A stretch of 64,000 nt of DNA from Chryseobacterium lactis (GCF_003815875.1 NZ_CP033924.1:62001-126000); one strand, 5' to 3'; positions 1 to 9,314 are shown, counted from the first letter of the stretch. Notes: generated by a model from the letters alone, not told the origin. Numbers and translations are program-made.

Positions 1-1507
1 TGTTGATAATTTCTGATAAATATCGGGAATTCGTCTTTATTTTTTTGGCAAGTGCGCCTAATGTAATTCCTCTGGTTAAAAACTGCTCTTTGCTTTCAAA
101 AGTTTCAAGTTCTTTTAAAATAGCATGAGCGATATCTTCAGAAATAGTTTTGCTTGTCTTATCTTCCGCATGTTCATCTTCTACCGAAAAAGGATTCGGG
201 AGAAATCCTGTTTTTATCTCCTGATCTTTTTTAAATTTATTTTCATTGACGGAATGAATCAGATCCTGTGCAATTTTTTTGTATTTCTTTTCTGTTCTTT
301 TATACTTAAAATAAAAGTTGATAAATAATAAGTGAGACACCAGTAAAAGGCTCAGGACAATATAAAAGAGGGTCTTTCTGTTTTGAAGTTCAGCAGCAAT
401 ACTTTCTTTTTCCTCCTGTAATTTGGGAGTATCATATCTTCTGGGTAATTCACGGGATATATATCTGAACTGCGAATGAAGGATAGGATCTACTTTAAAA
501 AACCTTTCCACATAATACAATTGCTTTTCTTTGTCCTTTATTTGTCTATAATGATCAATAAGATAACTGTACATCTCACGCAATTCCGGGTATACATAAT
601 TTGTTTTTTGAACCAGAGAATCAACTGTAGCAAAATACGCTATCGCTTTATCTTTTTCCTGAAGACCTGCATAGGATTTCCCTAAGTATAACAAAGTATA
701 ATTTTCGTTTCTTTTGCTTCCATTACCACTTTCAAAGAAATATTTTTTACATTCTAATAGATTATCAATGGCCTTCTGATATTTTTTTGACTGCAAATTA
801 TAATAACCCAGCAAACCCAGGTTCTGATGGTAACTATAGACATTTTTATTTCTTTTGGAAATTTGCAGACCTTCCTGAATCAGAATATAAGCAGAATCCA
901 TTTTATTGATTTCAATATAAGTATCTGCAAGGTTTAATCTCATATTATTCCGCTCATCTTCATTCATATAATCGCCATTGTAGAGATAATACCGGAGCGT
1001 TTTGGCAGTTTCGGCGTGTTTTCCTATATAGTTATTCATGTAGGCTATGCTGATATCTGCCATGGCAATCTGCCTTTTATTCTTTTTCTCTTTGGCATAT
1101 TTCAGACCTAGCAAATAGTTATTCAATGCCGCCTGGAGGTTATTGGACCTGTAATATAAGTTTCCTCTTAATAAAAAGGTTCTGGCAGGATAGTAATTTT
1201 CCTGGGAGTTTTTTGTAATAACTTGTAAGCTGTCAAGATACTTTAAAGCATTGGGTAAAGTTTCATCAAGATGTAACATGACATATCCTTCAGCAATCTG
1301 AGTGGTATTTTTCTCAGATTTTGCCTTTTTCACATAATACTTTGCAATACTTCTTTTACCGTCTATATCATCCGGTTTACTATTATAGAACGCATTTTCA
1401 AGTTCCTGGTAAGTGTTTTTTTCCAAGGGCTTTTTTCCGGCAGTATTGCTTTGTGCATTCAATATGTTACTTAGAATGAATAACAGGATAAAATATTTTA
1501 TTCTCAT
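1..1507 (-). CDS. TPR-containing AraC-type transcriptional regulator, C-terminus cut by the window edge
   Basis: The frame read from ATG at 1507 is open to base 1, giving about 502 residues. It begins with a signal-like segment (MRIKYFILLFILSNILNAQS), continues with helical TPR-like repeats, and has one hydrophobic span at about residues 375-395 (FYIVLSLLLVSHLLFINFYF). The last visible residues (ITLGALAKKIKTNSRYLSEI) match the first half of an AraC helix-turn-helix, so the DNA-binding domain continues outside the window. This architecture (periplasmic TPR sensor, one membrane span, cytoplasmic AraC domain) is common in flavobacteria. The signal sensed and the target genes cannot be read from the sequence. 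A good promoter lies just upstream. Confidence 0.85.
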   Translation of the reverse strand, partial: MRIKYFILLFILSNILNAQSNTAGKKPLEKNTYQELENAFYNSKPDDIDGKRSIAKYYVKKAKSEKNTTQIAEGYVMLHLDETLPNALKYLDSLQVITKNSQENYYPARTFLLRGNLYYRSNNLQAALNNYLLGLKYAKEKKNKRQIAMADISIAYMNNYIGKHAETAKTLRYYLYNGDYMNEDERNNMRLNLADTYIEINKMDSAYILIQEGLQISKRNKNVYSYHQNLGLLGYYNLQSKKYQKAIDNLLECKKYFFESGNGSKRNENYTLLYLGKSYAGLQEKDKAIAYFATVDSLVQKTNYVYPELREMYSYLIDHYRQIKDKEKQLYYVERFFKVDPILHSQFRYISRELPRRYDTPKLQEEKESIAAELQNRKTLFYIVLSLLLVSHLLFINFYFKYKRTEKKYKKIAQDLIHSVNENKFKKDQEIKTGFLPNPFSVEDEHAEDKTSKTISEDIAHAILKELETFESKEQFLTRGITLGALAKKIKTNSRYLSEIIN

Positions 1508-1528
1508 CAGTTTTTCCAGGGTATCTTA

Positions 1529-1559
1529 CAAAAATATGATTATTGGATACAAGTTGCAA
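1529..1559 (-). promoter_or_regulatory. Bacteroidota-type promoter of the TPR/AraC regulator
   Basis: On the minus strand TATTTTTG (1536-1529) matches the TAnnTTTG -7 box. TTG at 1559-1557, inside a T-run, lies 20 nt upstream as the -33 element. The ATG at 1507 would follow a short 5' UTR. Pattern match only. Confidence 0.5.
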
Positions 1560-1610
1560 AAAAGACAGCTTAACTTGTAATACTGCCTTTTAAAATATCA
1601 ATTATTTACA

Positions 1611-2243
1611 CTAAAATTTGAAATTCAATCCGGTTTCTATTGAAAAAGTATTAAACCCTTTTGGAACAACCGTTTTATACCAAAGACGATAAGGCATATA
1701 TGAAAATTGAATTCCTATTCCTAAATTATTTTTCCAGAAACGTATTCCCTGCCCAAATTTCAATGAACTAACACTTTCTGCATCAACATTAAAGGAAATA
1801 CCATCATTGTCATTTTTTACCGGCTCACTATCAGGAATATCTTTCCCATTCAGGAACAGCGTATGAAAAGAAAGCTCGCTTACCCATTCTATTTTATTAT
1901 TTTTAACAGGATATTCCTTTACCATTCGAATTCCCAGATTCACTATCGTTTCTTTTGACTGCATAGGATATAATGTCCCATTTTTACCGTAATTAAAACT
2001 ATAAAGACTTGTACTGTAATTAAAATTTCCTCCGATTTCCAGGTGCGTTTTGGATTCATCAATGGGATAACGGTACCAATATCCTACATAAAATCCCGGA
2101 ATTTGTTTTGCTTTCATTGGGGAAAAATTAAAAAAACTTCCTGCCTCAATAAGGGATCTTTTATCTTCGTTATTGATCTCTGTAGCCTGTGCTGCTACTT
2201 GTATGGAGATTAACGTGAATATATAAAAAGCTATCGTTTTCAT
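1611..2243 (-). CDS. Secreted outer-membrane beta-barrel-like protein, function unknown
   Basis: A 210-residue protein beginning with a signal peptide (MKTIAFYIFTLISIQVAAQA). The open frame extends further upstream, but that part overlaps the preceding gene, so ATG 2243 is preferred; it lies 3 bases after the upstream stop. The rest alternates hydrophobic and polar residues with many aromatics and ends in NFKF. A C-terminal aromatic is typical of outer-membrane barrels. I recognise no specific family. It is third in a three-gene minus-strand unit with the NG-repeat protein and a lipoprotein, so all three are probably envelope proteins made together. Confidence 0.7.
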   Translation of the reverse strand: MKTIAFYIFTLISIQVAAQATEINNEDKRSLIEAGSFFNFSPMKAKQIPGFYVGYWYRYPIDESKTHLEIGGNFNYSTSLYSFNYGKNGTLYPMQSKETIVNLGIRMVKEYPVKNNKIEWVSELSFHTLFLNGKDIPDSEPVKNDNDGISFNVDAESVSSLKFGQGIRFWKNNLGIGIQFSYMPYRLWYKTVVPKGFNTFSIETGLNFKF

Positions 2244-2247
2244 GATA

Positions 2248-2940
2248 TTAGAAATTGACAAGAGGTAAAGACCTTTTCGCGTTTTTATTCCAGAAACCAA
2301 TTTGAAAACCTTTTGTCTTCTCAGTTTTATTGATGACTCCAATCTGCAAACCGTTGTTTTCTTTAGCAATATTAATCCCTCCGATCTGCATTCCTTTCAA
2401 CACATCACTTTTATTGTGGATCCCCAACTGAGCTCCATTATAACTTCCCGTTGAGTTACTTAAAGAGATCAGCAGCCCATTTCCGGTATCTGCCGAATTA
2501 TTAAGAAAAGAAACATGCACGCCGTTGAGTTTTCCCGAATTATTATTAAATCCGTTTATCGTTACCCCGTTCGTCACCTGGGCAATATGATACATGGAAA
2601 TCCCCACGCCATTTAATTGTTTACCATCGGTAATCCCTCCCGTAGAAATATGGAGGCCGTTAATAGAAACCGTCGCTGATTCGTCAGAAGGAATCTCGAT
2701 CGGCTTCGGGATCAGCAGATAGATAATAGATAACGGGTTTCCCTGCAGATTAATTCCATTTATTTTTTTGGATTGATAATCATCCATCACCCCAAGGTTG
2801 ATTCCATTGGTATTTTCGGGAATGCTTTTAGGATTAAAAGTGATGATCTTTGATTGTATTTCTTCAGTTCTCAAACTGTCCTGAGCACTTATCATACCTC
2901 CGATCAGGAAGATAATGACAAATAAAAATTGTGTTTTCAT
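2248..2940 (-). CDS. Secreted NG-repeat surface protein
   Basis: A 230-residue product starting with a signal peptide (MKTQFLFVIIFLIGGMISAQ). An in-frame ATG at 2979 exactly overlaps the upstream stop as TAATG, but would put 13 charged residues before the signal peptide, so 2940 is preferred. The body is a run of degenerate 10-20 residue repeats centred on N-G-[VLI]-x-[IV]-[GS]: NGINL, NGLHIS, NGVGIS, NGVTI, NGVHVS, NGLLIS, GMQIG, NGLQIG, GFQIGFWNKN. Such repeats suggest a beta-helix or stacked-strand surface structure and occur in Bacteroidota and Leptospira surface proteins. No catalytic motif is visible. Confidence 0.7.
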   Translation of the reverse strand: MKTQFLFVIIFLIGGMISAQDSLRTEEIQSKIITFNPKSIPENTNGINLGVMDDYQSKKINGINLQGNPLSIIYLLIPKPIEIPSDESATVSINGLHISTGGITDGKQLNGVGISMYHIAQVTNGVTINGFNNNSGKLNGVHVSFLNNSADTGNGLLISLSNSTGSYNGAQLGIHNKSDVLKGMQIGGINIAKENNGLQIGVINKTEKTKGFQIGFWNKNAKRSLPLVNF

Positions 2941-2978
2941 ATGATGTTGTTTTAAAATTACATTCCGGCTATTGATCA

Positions 2979-3554
2979 TTATTCGTTACTGATTCTTTTA
3001 TATTTTTCAGCGTAATTAATAGTGTAGCCTGCTCCCATCACAAATAGTGCAGCACCACTATTGTCATAGTAATCCTGTATGACCAAATGATGATCGCGGG
3101 TTAAGCCAATCCTCGACTGAAAGCTTCTGCAACCTCCAAACAGATAAGGAATCCCGTGGCAGAATGAAGTGTAATTATCCAGAATAAAGAAGTCATTTTT
3201 CAATACCGCACTATATTTAAAGGAATATTTAGTTTTACTTTCCTTCAAAAATGTAAACTGAAGTTCATAAGTATTCTTCTTTTCCATTGGTACAGATTTT
3301 ATGACCAGCTGATCACAATTTTCAACATTGATGTTCTTTATATCAAACATCCGGGCTATGTCACCTGCTTCCTCAGATTTTTTATTGGCAGCATCGATAT
3401 GTTCATATCCTTTAAATTCATACCGCCCATCAATATTAAAAGCATTCTCTTTTTTAATAACAGAAAGATCATTTTTGATCATTTTCCTATTGAAAGTAGT
3501 GCATGAGCTGAGTAATACCATACTTACTGCGCTGCTCAAAATAAATTTTTTCAT
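2979..3554 (-). CDS. Putative lipoprotein, function unknown
   Basis: A 191-residue protein whose N-terminus (MKKFILSSAVSMVLLSSCTT) is a lipoprotein signal with lipobox LSSC, so Cys18 is probably lipidated. The mature part is polar with four further cysteines (NCDQL, FCHGI, GGCRS) that could form disulfides. I recognise no family. It is the first gene of the unit leading into the NG-repeat and beta-barrel proteins. It is divergent from the HTH gene at 3660, so the roughly 105-base gap carries promoters for both directions. Confidence 0.7.
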   Translation of the reverse strand: MKKFILSSAVSMVLLSSCTTFNRKMIKNDLSVIKKENAFNIDGRYEFKGYEHIDAANKKSEEAGDIARMFDIKNINVENCDQLVIKSVPMEKKNTYELQFTFLKESKTKYSFKYSAVLKNDFFILDNYTSFCHGIPYLFGGCRSFQSRIGLTRDHHLVIQDYYDNSGAALFVMGAGYTINYAEKYKRISNE

Positions 3555-3635
3555 AACTGATTATTTTAAATTTATGTTTCAAAATTATCAGCAGAACACA
3601 AAATTTCGAATGTGAAAAAAAATTAAAAAAAATAC

Positions 3636-3656
3636 TACATTTGTGAAAATCACAAA
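3636..3656 (+). promoter_or_regulatory. -7 box overlapped by a palindromic operator upstream of the HTH gene
   Basis: TACATTTG at 3636-3643 fits the TAnnTTTG -7 box. It overlaps the perfect inverted repeat TTTGTGA-AAA-TCACAAA (3640-3656), which ends four bases before the ATG at 3660. A dimeric repressor bound here would cover the transcription start, so autoregulation by the adjacent HTH protein is a natural inference. No clear -33 element is visible. Confidence 0.5.
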
Positions 3657-3659
3657 ACT

Positions 3660-4589
3660 ATGCACCAGGAAGCTTTACTAAAGGAAATCCGTAGAAAAAT
3701 CGGGGACCGGTCGTTAAACGATGAGATCGCCAATATTCTCAACATCAGCTATGATGCAGCCCACAGAAGGACTTCTTTGAAAGCGAAATTTAGTTTTGAT
3801 GAAGCGTTGGAACTGGCAAAATATTACCAGATTTCTCTCGATCAATTTTTGGGAACAGAAAACCAACTGGTGGTCAGAAGAACACAACCGGTAAAGACTA
3901 CCGAAGATTTATTAAACTATTTTGAAAGTTCCCTTAAGATCTTGAATGTTTTCCAGAACATCACAGATTCTAAAGTCTATTATTCTGCGAAAGATATTCC
4001 GTTTTTTTATACTATTTCAGATTCAATTTTATCACGTTTCAAATTTTATGTATGGATGAATCTTCTGAATCAGGATAAATTTTTAAGTCCATTCCATGAA
4101 TTTAATATTGAATATCATTCAGTTAAAAATGAAATGCTTAAAGATTTGTATGATAAGCAAAATGTAACAGAGATATGGAATGATACCACCATTATGAGTG
4201 CTTTAAGGCAAATTTCTTTTTATTTCGAAATGGGTCTTTTAAAGAAGAATGATGCTGATCTTATTCTTGATGACGTTAAGAAATTATTGCAGGAGCTTGA
4301 AAACAAAACACTGGAAAAATCCAATTTCCAGATCTATGTCAATGATTTGGTAATTTTAAACAATAGTATTTTATTTAAAAATGAGCAGCAATGTTCGTTT
4401 TTTATCCCTTTTAGTATGTTCGGATATATGATGACCAGTGATAAACTGACGTGTGAGGATTCTTTAAGTTACTTTGAGCATCAGATCAAAAACTCAAGAT
4501 CACTTAATGAGTCAGGAAACAGGGAAAGGAGAATTTTTTTCAACAAAATGTATGACCAGATTGAACATTTAAAACAAAATCTATCATGA
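3660..4589 (+). CDS. Helix-turn-helix transcriptional regulator
   Basis: A 309-residue protein. The first ~65 residues form an XRE/BetR-like HTH (EIRRKIGDRSLNDEIANILN, then ISYDAAHRR as a likely recognition helix). The remaining ~240 residues are mostly helical with no recognised ligand-binding domain. Proteins of this build occur widely in Chryseobacterium as regulators of unknown targets. Its stop overlaps the start of the AraC gene (ATGA at 4586-4589), so the two are probably co-translated. A palindrome directly upstream is a candidate autoregulatory site. Confidence 0.75.
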   Translation: MHQEALLKEIRRKIGDRSLNDEIANILNISYDAAHRRTSLKAKFSFDEALELAKYYQISLDQFLGTENQLVVRRTQPVKTTEDLLNYFESSLKILNVFQNITDSKVYYSAKDIPFFYTISDSILSRFKFYVWMNLLNQDKFLSPFHEFNIEYHSVKNEMLKDLYDKQNVTEIWNDTTIMSALRQISFYFEMGLLKKNDADLILDDVKKLLQELENKTLEKSNFQIYVNDLVILNNSILFKNEQQCSFFIPFSMFGYMMTSDKLTCEDSLSYFEHQIKNSRSLNESGNRERRIFFNKMYDQIEHLKQNLS

Positions 4590-5392
4590 ACACTCTACGA
4601 AACGGCGAATATTTCGGGGAAACCAATCAAATGGTCAATTTAGAAGGATTGACTATCACAGATACGGAATATACACATCCTTTCGTAGACTGGCATTATC
4701 ATGAAAATGCCTATTTCACCTTTTTGCTTCAGGGCAATATGACAGAAGGAAACAGAAAAGAAACTTATGGCTGTTCTGCAGGAACATTATTGTACCATCA
4801 TTGGGAAGATCCGCATTATAATATTAAACCGGAGGTTTTTACCAGAGGTTTTCACATCGAAATCACGCAAAATTGGTTTGAACGGTTTGACATTCAGAAA
4901 AACAAAGTTGAAGGTAGTTTCAATATAAAAAATCCGGCCTTCAAATTATTGGTACATCAGATTTTTAAAGAAACAAAAACCAATGATACATCTCCCGAAA
5001 TGGCAATCAATCAGTTATTATTGCATCTTTTCAGTCAATTAACCTATGAGAAGGAAAGCAAAGAAAGAAAACCGCTGTGGGTAGGCCAGATTAATGAAAT
5101 CTTACATGAAAACTTCGCAGAAAACCTGAGTCTTACAGAACTTTCTAAAACATTAAATATCCATCCTATTCATCTGAGCAGAGATTTTCATAAATATTTC
5201 CATTGCAATCTGGGAGAATATCTCCGAAAATTAAAGATTAATAAATCAATAGAATTTCTCAATTCACCTTCTTCATTAACGGATATTGCTCTGGAATGCG
5301 GTTTTGCTGATCAAAGTCATTTTATCCGGTGTTTCAAAGAAAATATTGGAATTACCCCTTTGAAATACAGGAATCTTCTGAAAACTCACTGA
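4586..5392 (+). CDS. AraC family transcriptional regulator
   Basis: A 268-residue protein with an N-terminal cupin-like sensor (HPFVDWHYHENAYFTFLLQG, histidines in the usual ligand-pocket region). A C-terminal pair of AraC HTH motifs follows at about residues 170-265: LSLTELSKTLNIHPIHLSR and the signature SLTDIALECGFADQSHFIR, ending in GITPLKYR. Overlap with the preceding HTH gene suggests a two-regulator operon. The 270 bases downstream hold no convincing gene. Confidence 0.88.
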   Translation: MNTLRNGEYFGETNQMVNLEGLTITDTEYTHPFVDWHYHENAYFTFLLQGNMTEGNRKETYGCSAGTLLYHHWEDPHYNIKPEVFTRGFHIEITQNWFERFDIQKNKVEGSFNIKNPAFKLLVHQIFKETKTNDTSPEMAINQLLLHLFSQLTYEKESKERKPLWVGQINEILHENFAENLSLTELSKTLNIHPIHLSRDFHKYFHCNLGEYLRKLKINKSIEFLNSPSSLTDIALECGFADQSHFIRCFKENIGITPLKYRNLLKTH

Positions 5393-5662
5393 AAATTATC
5401 CTAAAGCAGAGAAGCTGCTTAAAAGTTAAATTCTCAGGTTTTGTCATTGATCTTCGGTTTCCGCCAACGACCACAGGTCTGCAAACGAATTTCAAAGAAC
5501 CTTATTAGTGATCAATCGTTTGAGATTTTTGATTTCATTCAAAATGACATTCTGAGAAATCACTGTTCACGATTTGGATACATCATTCCCCGATTCGGCT
5601 ACATTTCCCCTCCTGTAAGTTTTCATCTTTGTACCATCATTTAAACAAAAAAATATTTAAAA

Positions 5663-6502
5663 ATGGAAACAAGAAAAGTATGGTTCGTGACAGGAGCTTC
5701 AAAGGGCTTAGGATTCGAGCTGGTAAAAAAATTATTATCCGAAGGATTTCAGGTTGCGGCCACCAGCCGTACCGTTGAATCCCTCATTTCTACAATTGGA
5801 GAAACTTCAGAAAATTTCCTTCCGCTTAGCGTCAACATCACAGATAACGACGATATAAAATCTGCGATTGCCAAGACCGTTGAACATTTCGGACGAATTG
5901 ATGTGGTTGTCAACAATGCAGGCTACGGACAAATCGGAACCCTGGAGGAACTTAGCGATGAAGAAGCTAGAGAAAATTATGCAGTGAATGTTTTCGGAAC
6001 CTTAAATGTGATCAGAAATGCCATGCCTTATCTTCGTGAGCAAAGATCAGGAAACATCTTCAATATTTCTTCTGTCGGCGGATATTCTGCTAATTTTCCG
6101 GGTTGGGGAATTTACTGTTCAACAAAATTTGCCGTTGCCGGATTTACGGAGGCATTAGCTGAAGAAGTAAAAGATTTTGGTATTCATGCTACAGTTGTTT
6201 ACCCGGGATACTTCCGTACGGATTTCTTACATAAAGATTCTGTGAAAACTCCTTCAAATCCTATTCAGGCCTATGAAGCGGCAAGGAATTCTGAGCAGGC
6301 CCACCTTCAGGAAATCAATGGCAATCAGCCTAATGATCCGGTGAAAGCAGCTGATGTTCTGATCCAGATCAGCAAAGAGAAGAATCCTCCTGTTCATTTA
6401 TTATTGGGTGTAGGAACAATGGAATTTCTAGATAATAAAATTGATATATTAAAGAAAGATGCTGAAAAATGGGAAAGTCTGACGGTTTCAACAGCGATCT
6501 AA
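5663..6502 (+). CDS. SDR family NAD(P)-dependent oxidoreductase
   Basis: A 279-residue short-chain dehydrogenase. The Rossmann motif TGASKGLG is at about residues 10-17, NNAG follows in the fourth strand region, and catalytic Ser (NISSVGG) and Tyr/Lys (YCSTK) are all present. The length and the PGYFRTDFL segment after the active site match the classical SDRs annotated as oxidoreductases acting on small carbonyls or alcohols. The substrate cannot be inferred. It is followed by an AraC regulator in the same direction, an arrangement often seen where the regulator controls the SDR. Confidence 0.88.
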   Translation: METRKVWFVTGASKGLGFELVKKLLSEGFQVAATSRTVESLISTIGETSENFLPLSVNITDNDDIKSAIAKTVEHFGRIDVVVNNAGYGQIGTLEELSDEEARENYAVNVFGTLNVIRNAMPYLREQRSGNIFNISSVGGYSANFPGWGIYCSTKFAVAGFTEALAEEVKDFGIHATVVYPGYFRTDFLHKDSVKTPSNPIQAYEAARNSEQAHLQEINGNQPNDPVKAADVLIQISKEKNPPVHLLLGVGTMEFLDNKIDILKKDAEKWESLTVSTAI

Positions 6503-6517
6503 ATTTGCAATAATATC

Positions 6518-6609
6518 CTTCGGCTCCGCTCAGGATAACATTCTAACAACTTTGTTTGAATAATTTGAACATTGGTTTTTTAGAAAAGTCAGTCTGAGCA
6601 GAGTTGAAG
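6518..6609. repeat. Imperfect inverted dispersed-type repeat
   Basis: The left arm at 6518-6540 (CTTCGGCTCCGCTCAGGAT...) and the right arm at 6587-6609 (the reverse complement reads CTTCAACTCTGCTCAGACT...) are imperfect inverted copies about 46 bases apart. Related intergenic repeats (CTTCGACTCCGCTCAGGATGACA type) are common in Bacteroidota genomes. The two arms have diverged, so this is probably an old copy. Confidence 0.5.
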
Positions 6610-6662
6610 TCTTTCTGAAACAATATCTTATACTTTTTACAAAAACCATTAACTTAGCCATT

Positions 6663-7577
6663 ATGAAACAGCCTCTTCGTTTTAATTCTATTTCAGATTT
6701 TCATGCTTTCTGTAGTCTTCCAAACCCTGAGCATCCCCTGATCAGTCTGATAGATTACAGTAAGGTACATTATATTGTGGAAGATGAAGAATTGAAATGG
6801 ATTCAGAATTTTTACTCAATCGGATTGAAGAAAAATGTCAATCCAAAATTCAATTATGGGCAGCAGCAGTATGATTTTGATTCAGGAGTCTTGTGTTTTG
6901 TTTCGCCACAGCAGTTTTTAAGTCTGGAAATAAGAAAAGATATCCAGGTAGAACCTACGGGATTTTTATTGTTGATTCACCCTGATTTTCTTTGGAATAC
7001 GTCATTAACCAAAAAAATAAAATCTTACGATTTCTTTAGCTACCAGGTGAAGGAAGCCCTTTTTCTTTCAGATAAAGAAGAGAATATCATTGTTGAAATT
7101 CTTAAAAATATTGAGCGTGAATATCAGTCAAACATTGATAAATTCACACAGGAACTGATTATTGCACAGATAGAATTATTGCTGATTTATTCTGACCGTT
7201 TTTATGAACGTCAGTTTTTTACCAGAAAGAAATCAAGTCATGAACTGCTTCATAAATTCGAAGAGATTCTCTCAGGATATTTCGAAAACGGAAACCTCAT
7301 AGAAAATGGAATTCCTTCCGTGAAATGTATAGCCGAACAGATGAATATTTCGCCCAATTACCTTGGGACACTGCTTCGCCTCCATACTCTGCAAAACACA
7401 CAGCAGCATATTCAGAACAAATTAATTGATTCCGCGAAAGAACGTTTGAGTACCACAAGTTTATCCGTGAGTGAAATTGCTTATGAACTTGGTTTTGAAC
7501 ATCCTCAGTCTTTCAGTAAGTTATTTAAACAAAAAACAAATCAGTCTCCGGGAGAATTCAGAAAGCTGTTTAATTAG
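6663..7577 (+). CDS. AraC family transcriptional regulator
   Basis: A 304-residue protein. The N-terminal ~180 residues form an AraC sensor region (SGVLCFVSPQQFLSLEI; TGFLLLIHPDFLWNT). The C-terminal ~100 residues carry the two-helix-turn-helix AraC domain: VKCIAEQMNISPNYLGTLLR and SVSEIAYELGFEHPQSFSK, with NQSPGEFRKLF at the end. Flavobacterial regulators of this build often sit beside an SDR or aldo-keto reductase, as here. Effector unknown. Confidence 0.88.
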   Translation: MKQPLRFNSISDFHAFCSLPNPEHPLISLIDYSKVHYIVEDEELKWIQNFYSIGLKKNVNPKFNYGQQQYDFDSGVLCFVSPQQFLSLEIRKDIQVEPTGFLLLIHPDFLWNTSLTKKIKSYDFFSYQVKEALFLSDKEENIIVEILKNIEREYQSNIDKFTQELIIAQIELLLIYSDRFYERQFFTRKKSSHELLHKFEEILSGYFENGNLIENGIPSVKCIAEQMNISPNYLGTLLRLHTLQNTQQHIQNKLIDSAKERLSTTSLSVSEIAYELGFEHPQSFSKLFKQKTNQSPGEFRKLFN

Positions 7578-7661
7578 AATATGTGTTATAAAACAGCAAT
7601 GTTAATTTTATTCTATTTTACTGTAAAGAAGTTTATTATTTTTGATTAAATACTTCTTGCC

Positions 7662-9314
7662 ATGAGACCAGCTCTATTATTGATCTTTATTTTCATCTTC
7701 TATCATTACCAGGGACAAAGTAAAAATATAATCGTTCCTGAGAAAATTGAAAATCCGGTTCATAAAAAATATTCCGGGAAAATTATTTTCCTCAACAAAA
7801 CAACTCCCCTTGAAAATTTAAAAGATTCGGACATTCTCACCAATTCTGTATTTCAGGAAAATGGCGATCTGGCTATTCATGCCTATTTTGATAATTCTCT
7901 GGTTAATTATCTTCATCAAATTGAACCTGCCTGGACAATTGATGAGCTACTGAAAAACGGAAATTATCAATTCTCATTTTGGGTCGACGGGAAGCTGATC
8001 TACACAGAAAATCTCAATGCAGGTGCCGGTACTGCGGAAAATAAAAAACTTAAAACGGCATTACAAATCCCTCTTGTCAGCAGTAAAAACGAAGATTCCT
8101 GGGGAAGATACCTATGGATGCGTTTTTACATGGGTCATGACGGAATCGATGCTCTGGCAGCAGGAAATCATATCTTAAAAATTGAAATTCGTCCTTATCT
8201 GAAGATCTCTGCCATCAAAACAGGACCTGTCATCGCGGAAGGACAGATTAACCTTACCGTTCCTACTCAAAATATTTCTGAGAAACAGATTGCTATTCAA
8301 CCTATCAAACCCAATAGTGGGTGGAAAGTTTCTCAGGAGAAAATCAATAAAGAATCGATCAGAACACTGAATAAGAAAATAGCAGAAAACAGATTCAAAG
8401 ATCTGACCGGAATTGTTATTATAAAGGATGGCGAATTACTTCTCGAAGAATACTTTAGCGGCTCCGGAAGAGATTCTTTACAGGACACCCGATCGGTAGG
8501 AAAATCCTTTTCTTCGGCTTTAACCGGTATTGCAATAAAAGAAGGATATTTAAAAAGTGAGAATCAAAACCTGAAAGAGTTTTACAACCTGAAACAATTT
8601 AAAAATTATTCTTCCCGAAAAGAGAATGTTACCATAAAAAGCTTATTGACGATGAGTTCCGGATTTGACGGAAACGATGCCGATTCTGAATCTGCCGGAA
8701 ATGAAGAAAATATGTATCCAACAGAAAATTGGGTACAATTTACCTTAGATCTGCCCATGACAGAAAATGAAACAGGAAAAAACTGGAGCTATTTCACCGC
8801 CGGTGTGGTGGTAACCGGAGATATTCTGGATAAAGCCGTTCCAAAAGGCCTGGAAAATTATGCTGCTCAAAGATTATTTCAACCTCTTGGAATCACAAAT
8901 TACAAATGGCAGTTTACGCCTCAGAAAAAACCTTCATTAGCCGGAGGATTACGAATGAAAGCACTGGATTTCGCCAAATTTGGCCAGCTTTATAAAAATA
9001 ACGGAAATTGGAACGGTAAAACCATTATAGACAAAGCATGGATTCAAAAATCTTTCACCAATTATTTTACGAAGGATAAAGATTCTGATGGATATGGATA
9101 TCTGTTCTGGAGAAAAGTGTATCAATCAGGCGGCAAAAATTTTGAGGCCTATCAATGCAGTGGAAATGGAGGCAATAAAATTATTATTTTCACAGATATT
9201 CCGGTTGTCATAGTGATTACAGCAACAGCTTACAATAAACCTTATGCTCATTCACAATCTGAAAAAATTGTACAGGAATATCTTTTACCCGCGTTAAAAA
9301 TGGGTAATGAATAA
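7662..9314 (+). CDS. Secreted serine hydrolase, class C beta-lactamase family
   Basis: A 550-residue protein with a short hydrophobic N-terminus (MRPALLLIFIFIFYHYQGQS), so probably exported. Residues up to ~215 form an extra domain I cannot name. The C-terminal ~330 residues are a beta-lactamase/penicillin-binding-like hydrolase with the SxxK nucleophile motif (DTRSVGKSFSSA), a Tyr motif in NWSYFTAG and a glycine-rich GNGGNK where the KTG-like box is expected. Members act as esterases, D-peptidases or 6-aminohexanoate-dimer-hydrolase-like enzymes. Real resistance to beta-lactams is unlikely. The promoter-like TATTTTTG lies at 7637-7644. Confidence 0.82.
   Translation: MRPALLLIFIFIFYHYQGQSKNIIVPEKIENPVHKKYSGKIIFLNKTTPLENLKDSDILTNSVFQENGDLAIHAYFDNSLVNYLHQIEPAWTIDELLKNGNYQFSFWVDGKLIYTENLNAGAGTAENKKLKTALQIPLVSSKNEDSWGRYLWMRFYMGHDGIDALAAGNHILKIEIRPYLKISAIKTGPVIAEGQINLTVPTQNISEKQIAIQPIKPNSGWKVSQEKINKESIRTLNKKIAENRFKDLTGIVIIKDGELLLEEYFSGSGRDSLQDTRSVGKSFSSALTGIAIKEGYLKSENQNLKEFYNLKQFKNYSSRKENVTIKSLLTMSSGFDGNDADSESAGNEENMYPTENWVQFTLDLPMTENETGKNWSYFTAGVVVTGDILDKAVPKGLENYAAQRLFQPLGITNYKWQFTPQKKPSLAGGLRMKALDFAKFGQLYKNNGNWNGKTIIDKAWIQKSFTNYFTKDKDSDGYGYLFWRKVYQSGGKNFEAYQCSGNGGNKIIIFTDIPVVIVITATAYNKPYAHSQSEKIVQEYLLPALKMGNE

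Noticed and set aside
125..685. Plus-strand frames near the left edge
   Set aside because: They lie opposite the TPR/AraC gene, whose minus-strand frame has recognisable domains.
5441..5644. Small plus-strand frame between the AraC and SDR genes
   Set aside because: Composition is unlike a protein, there is no promoter, and the area looks like decayed intergenic repeat.
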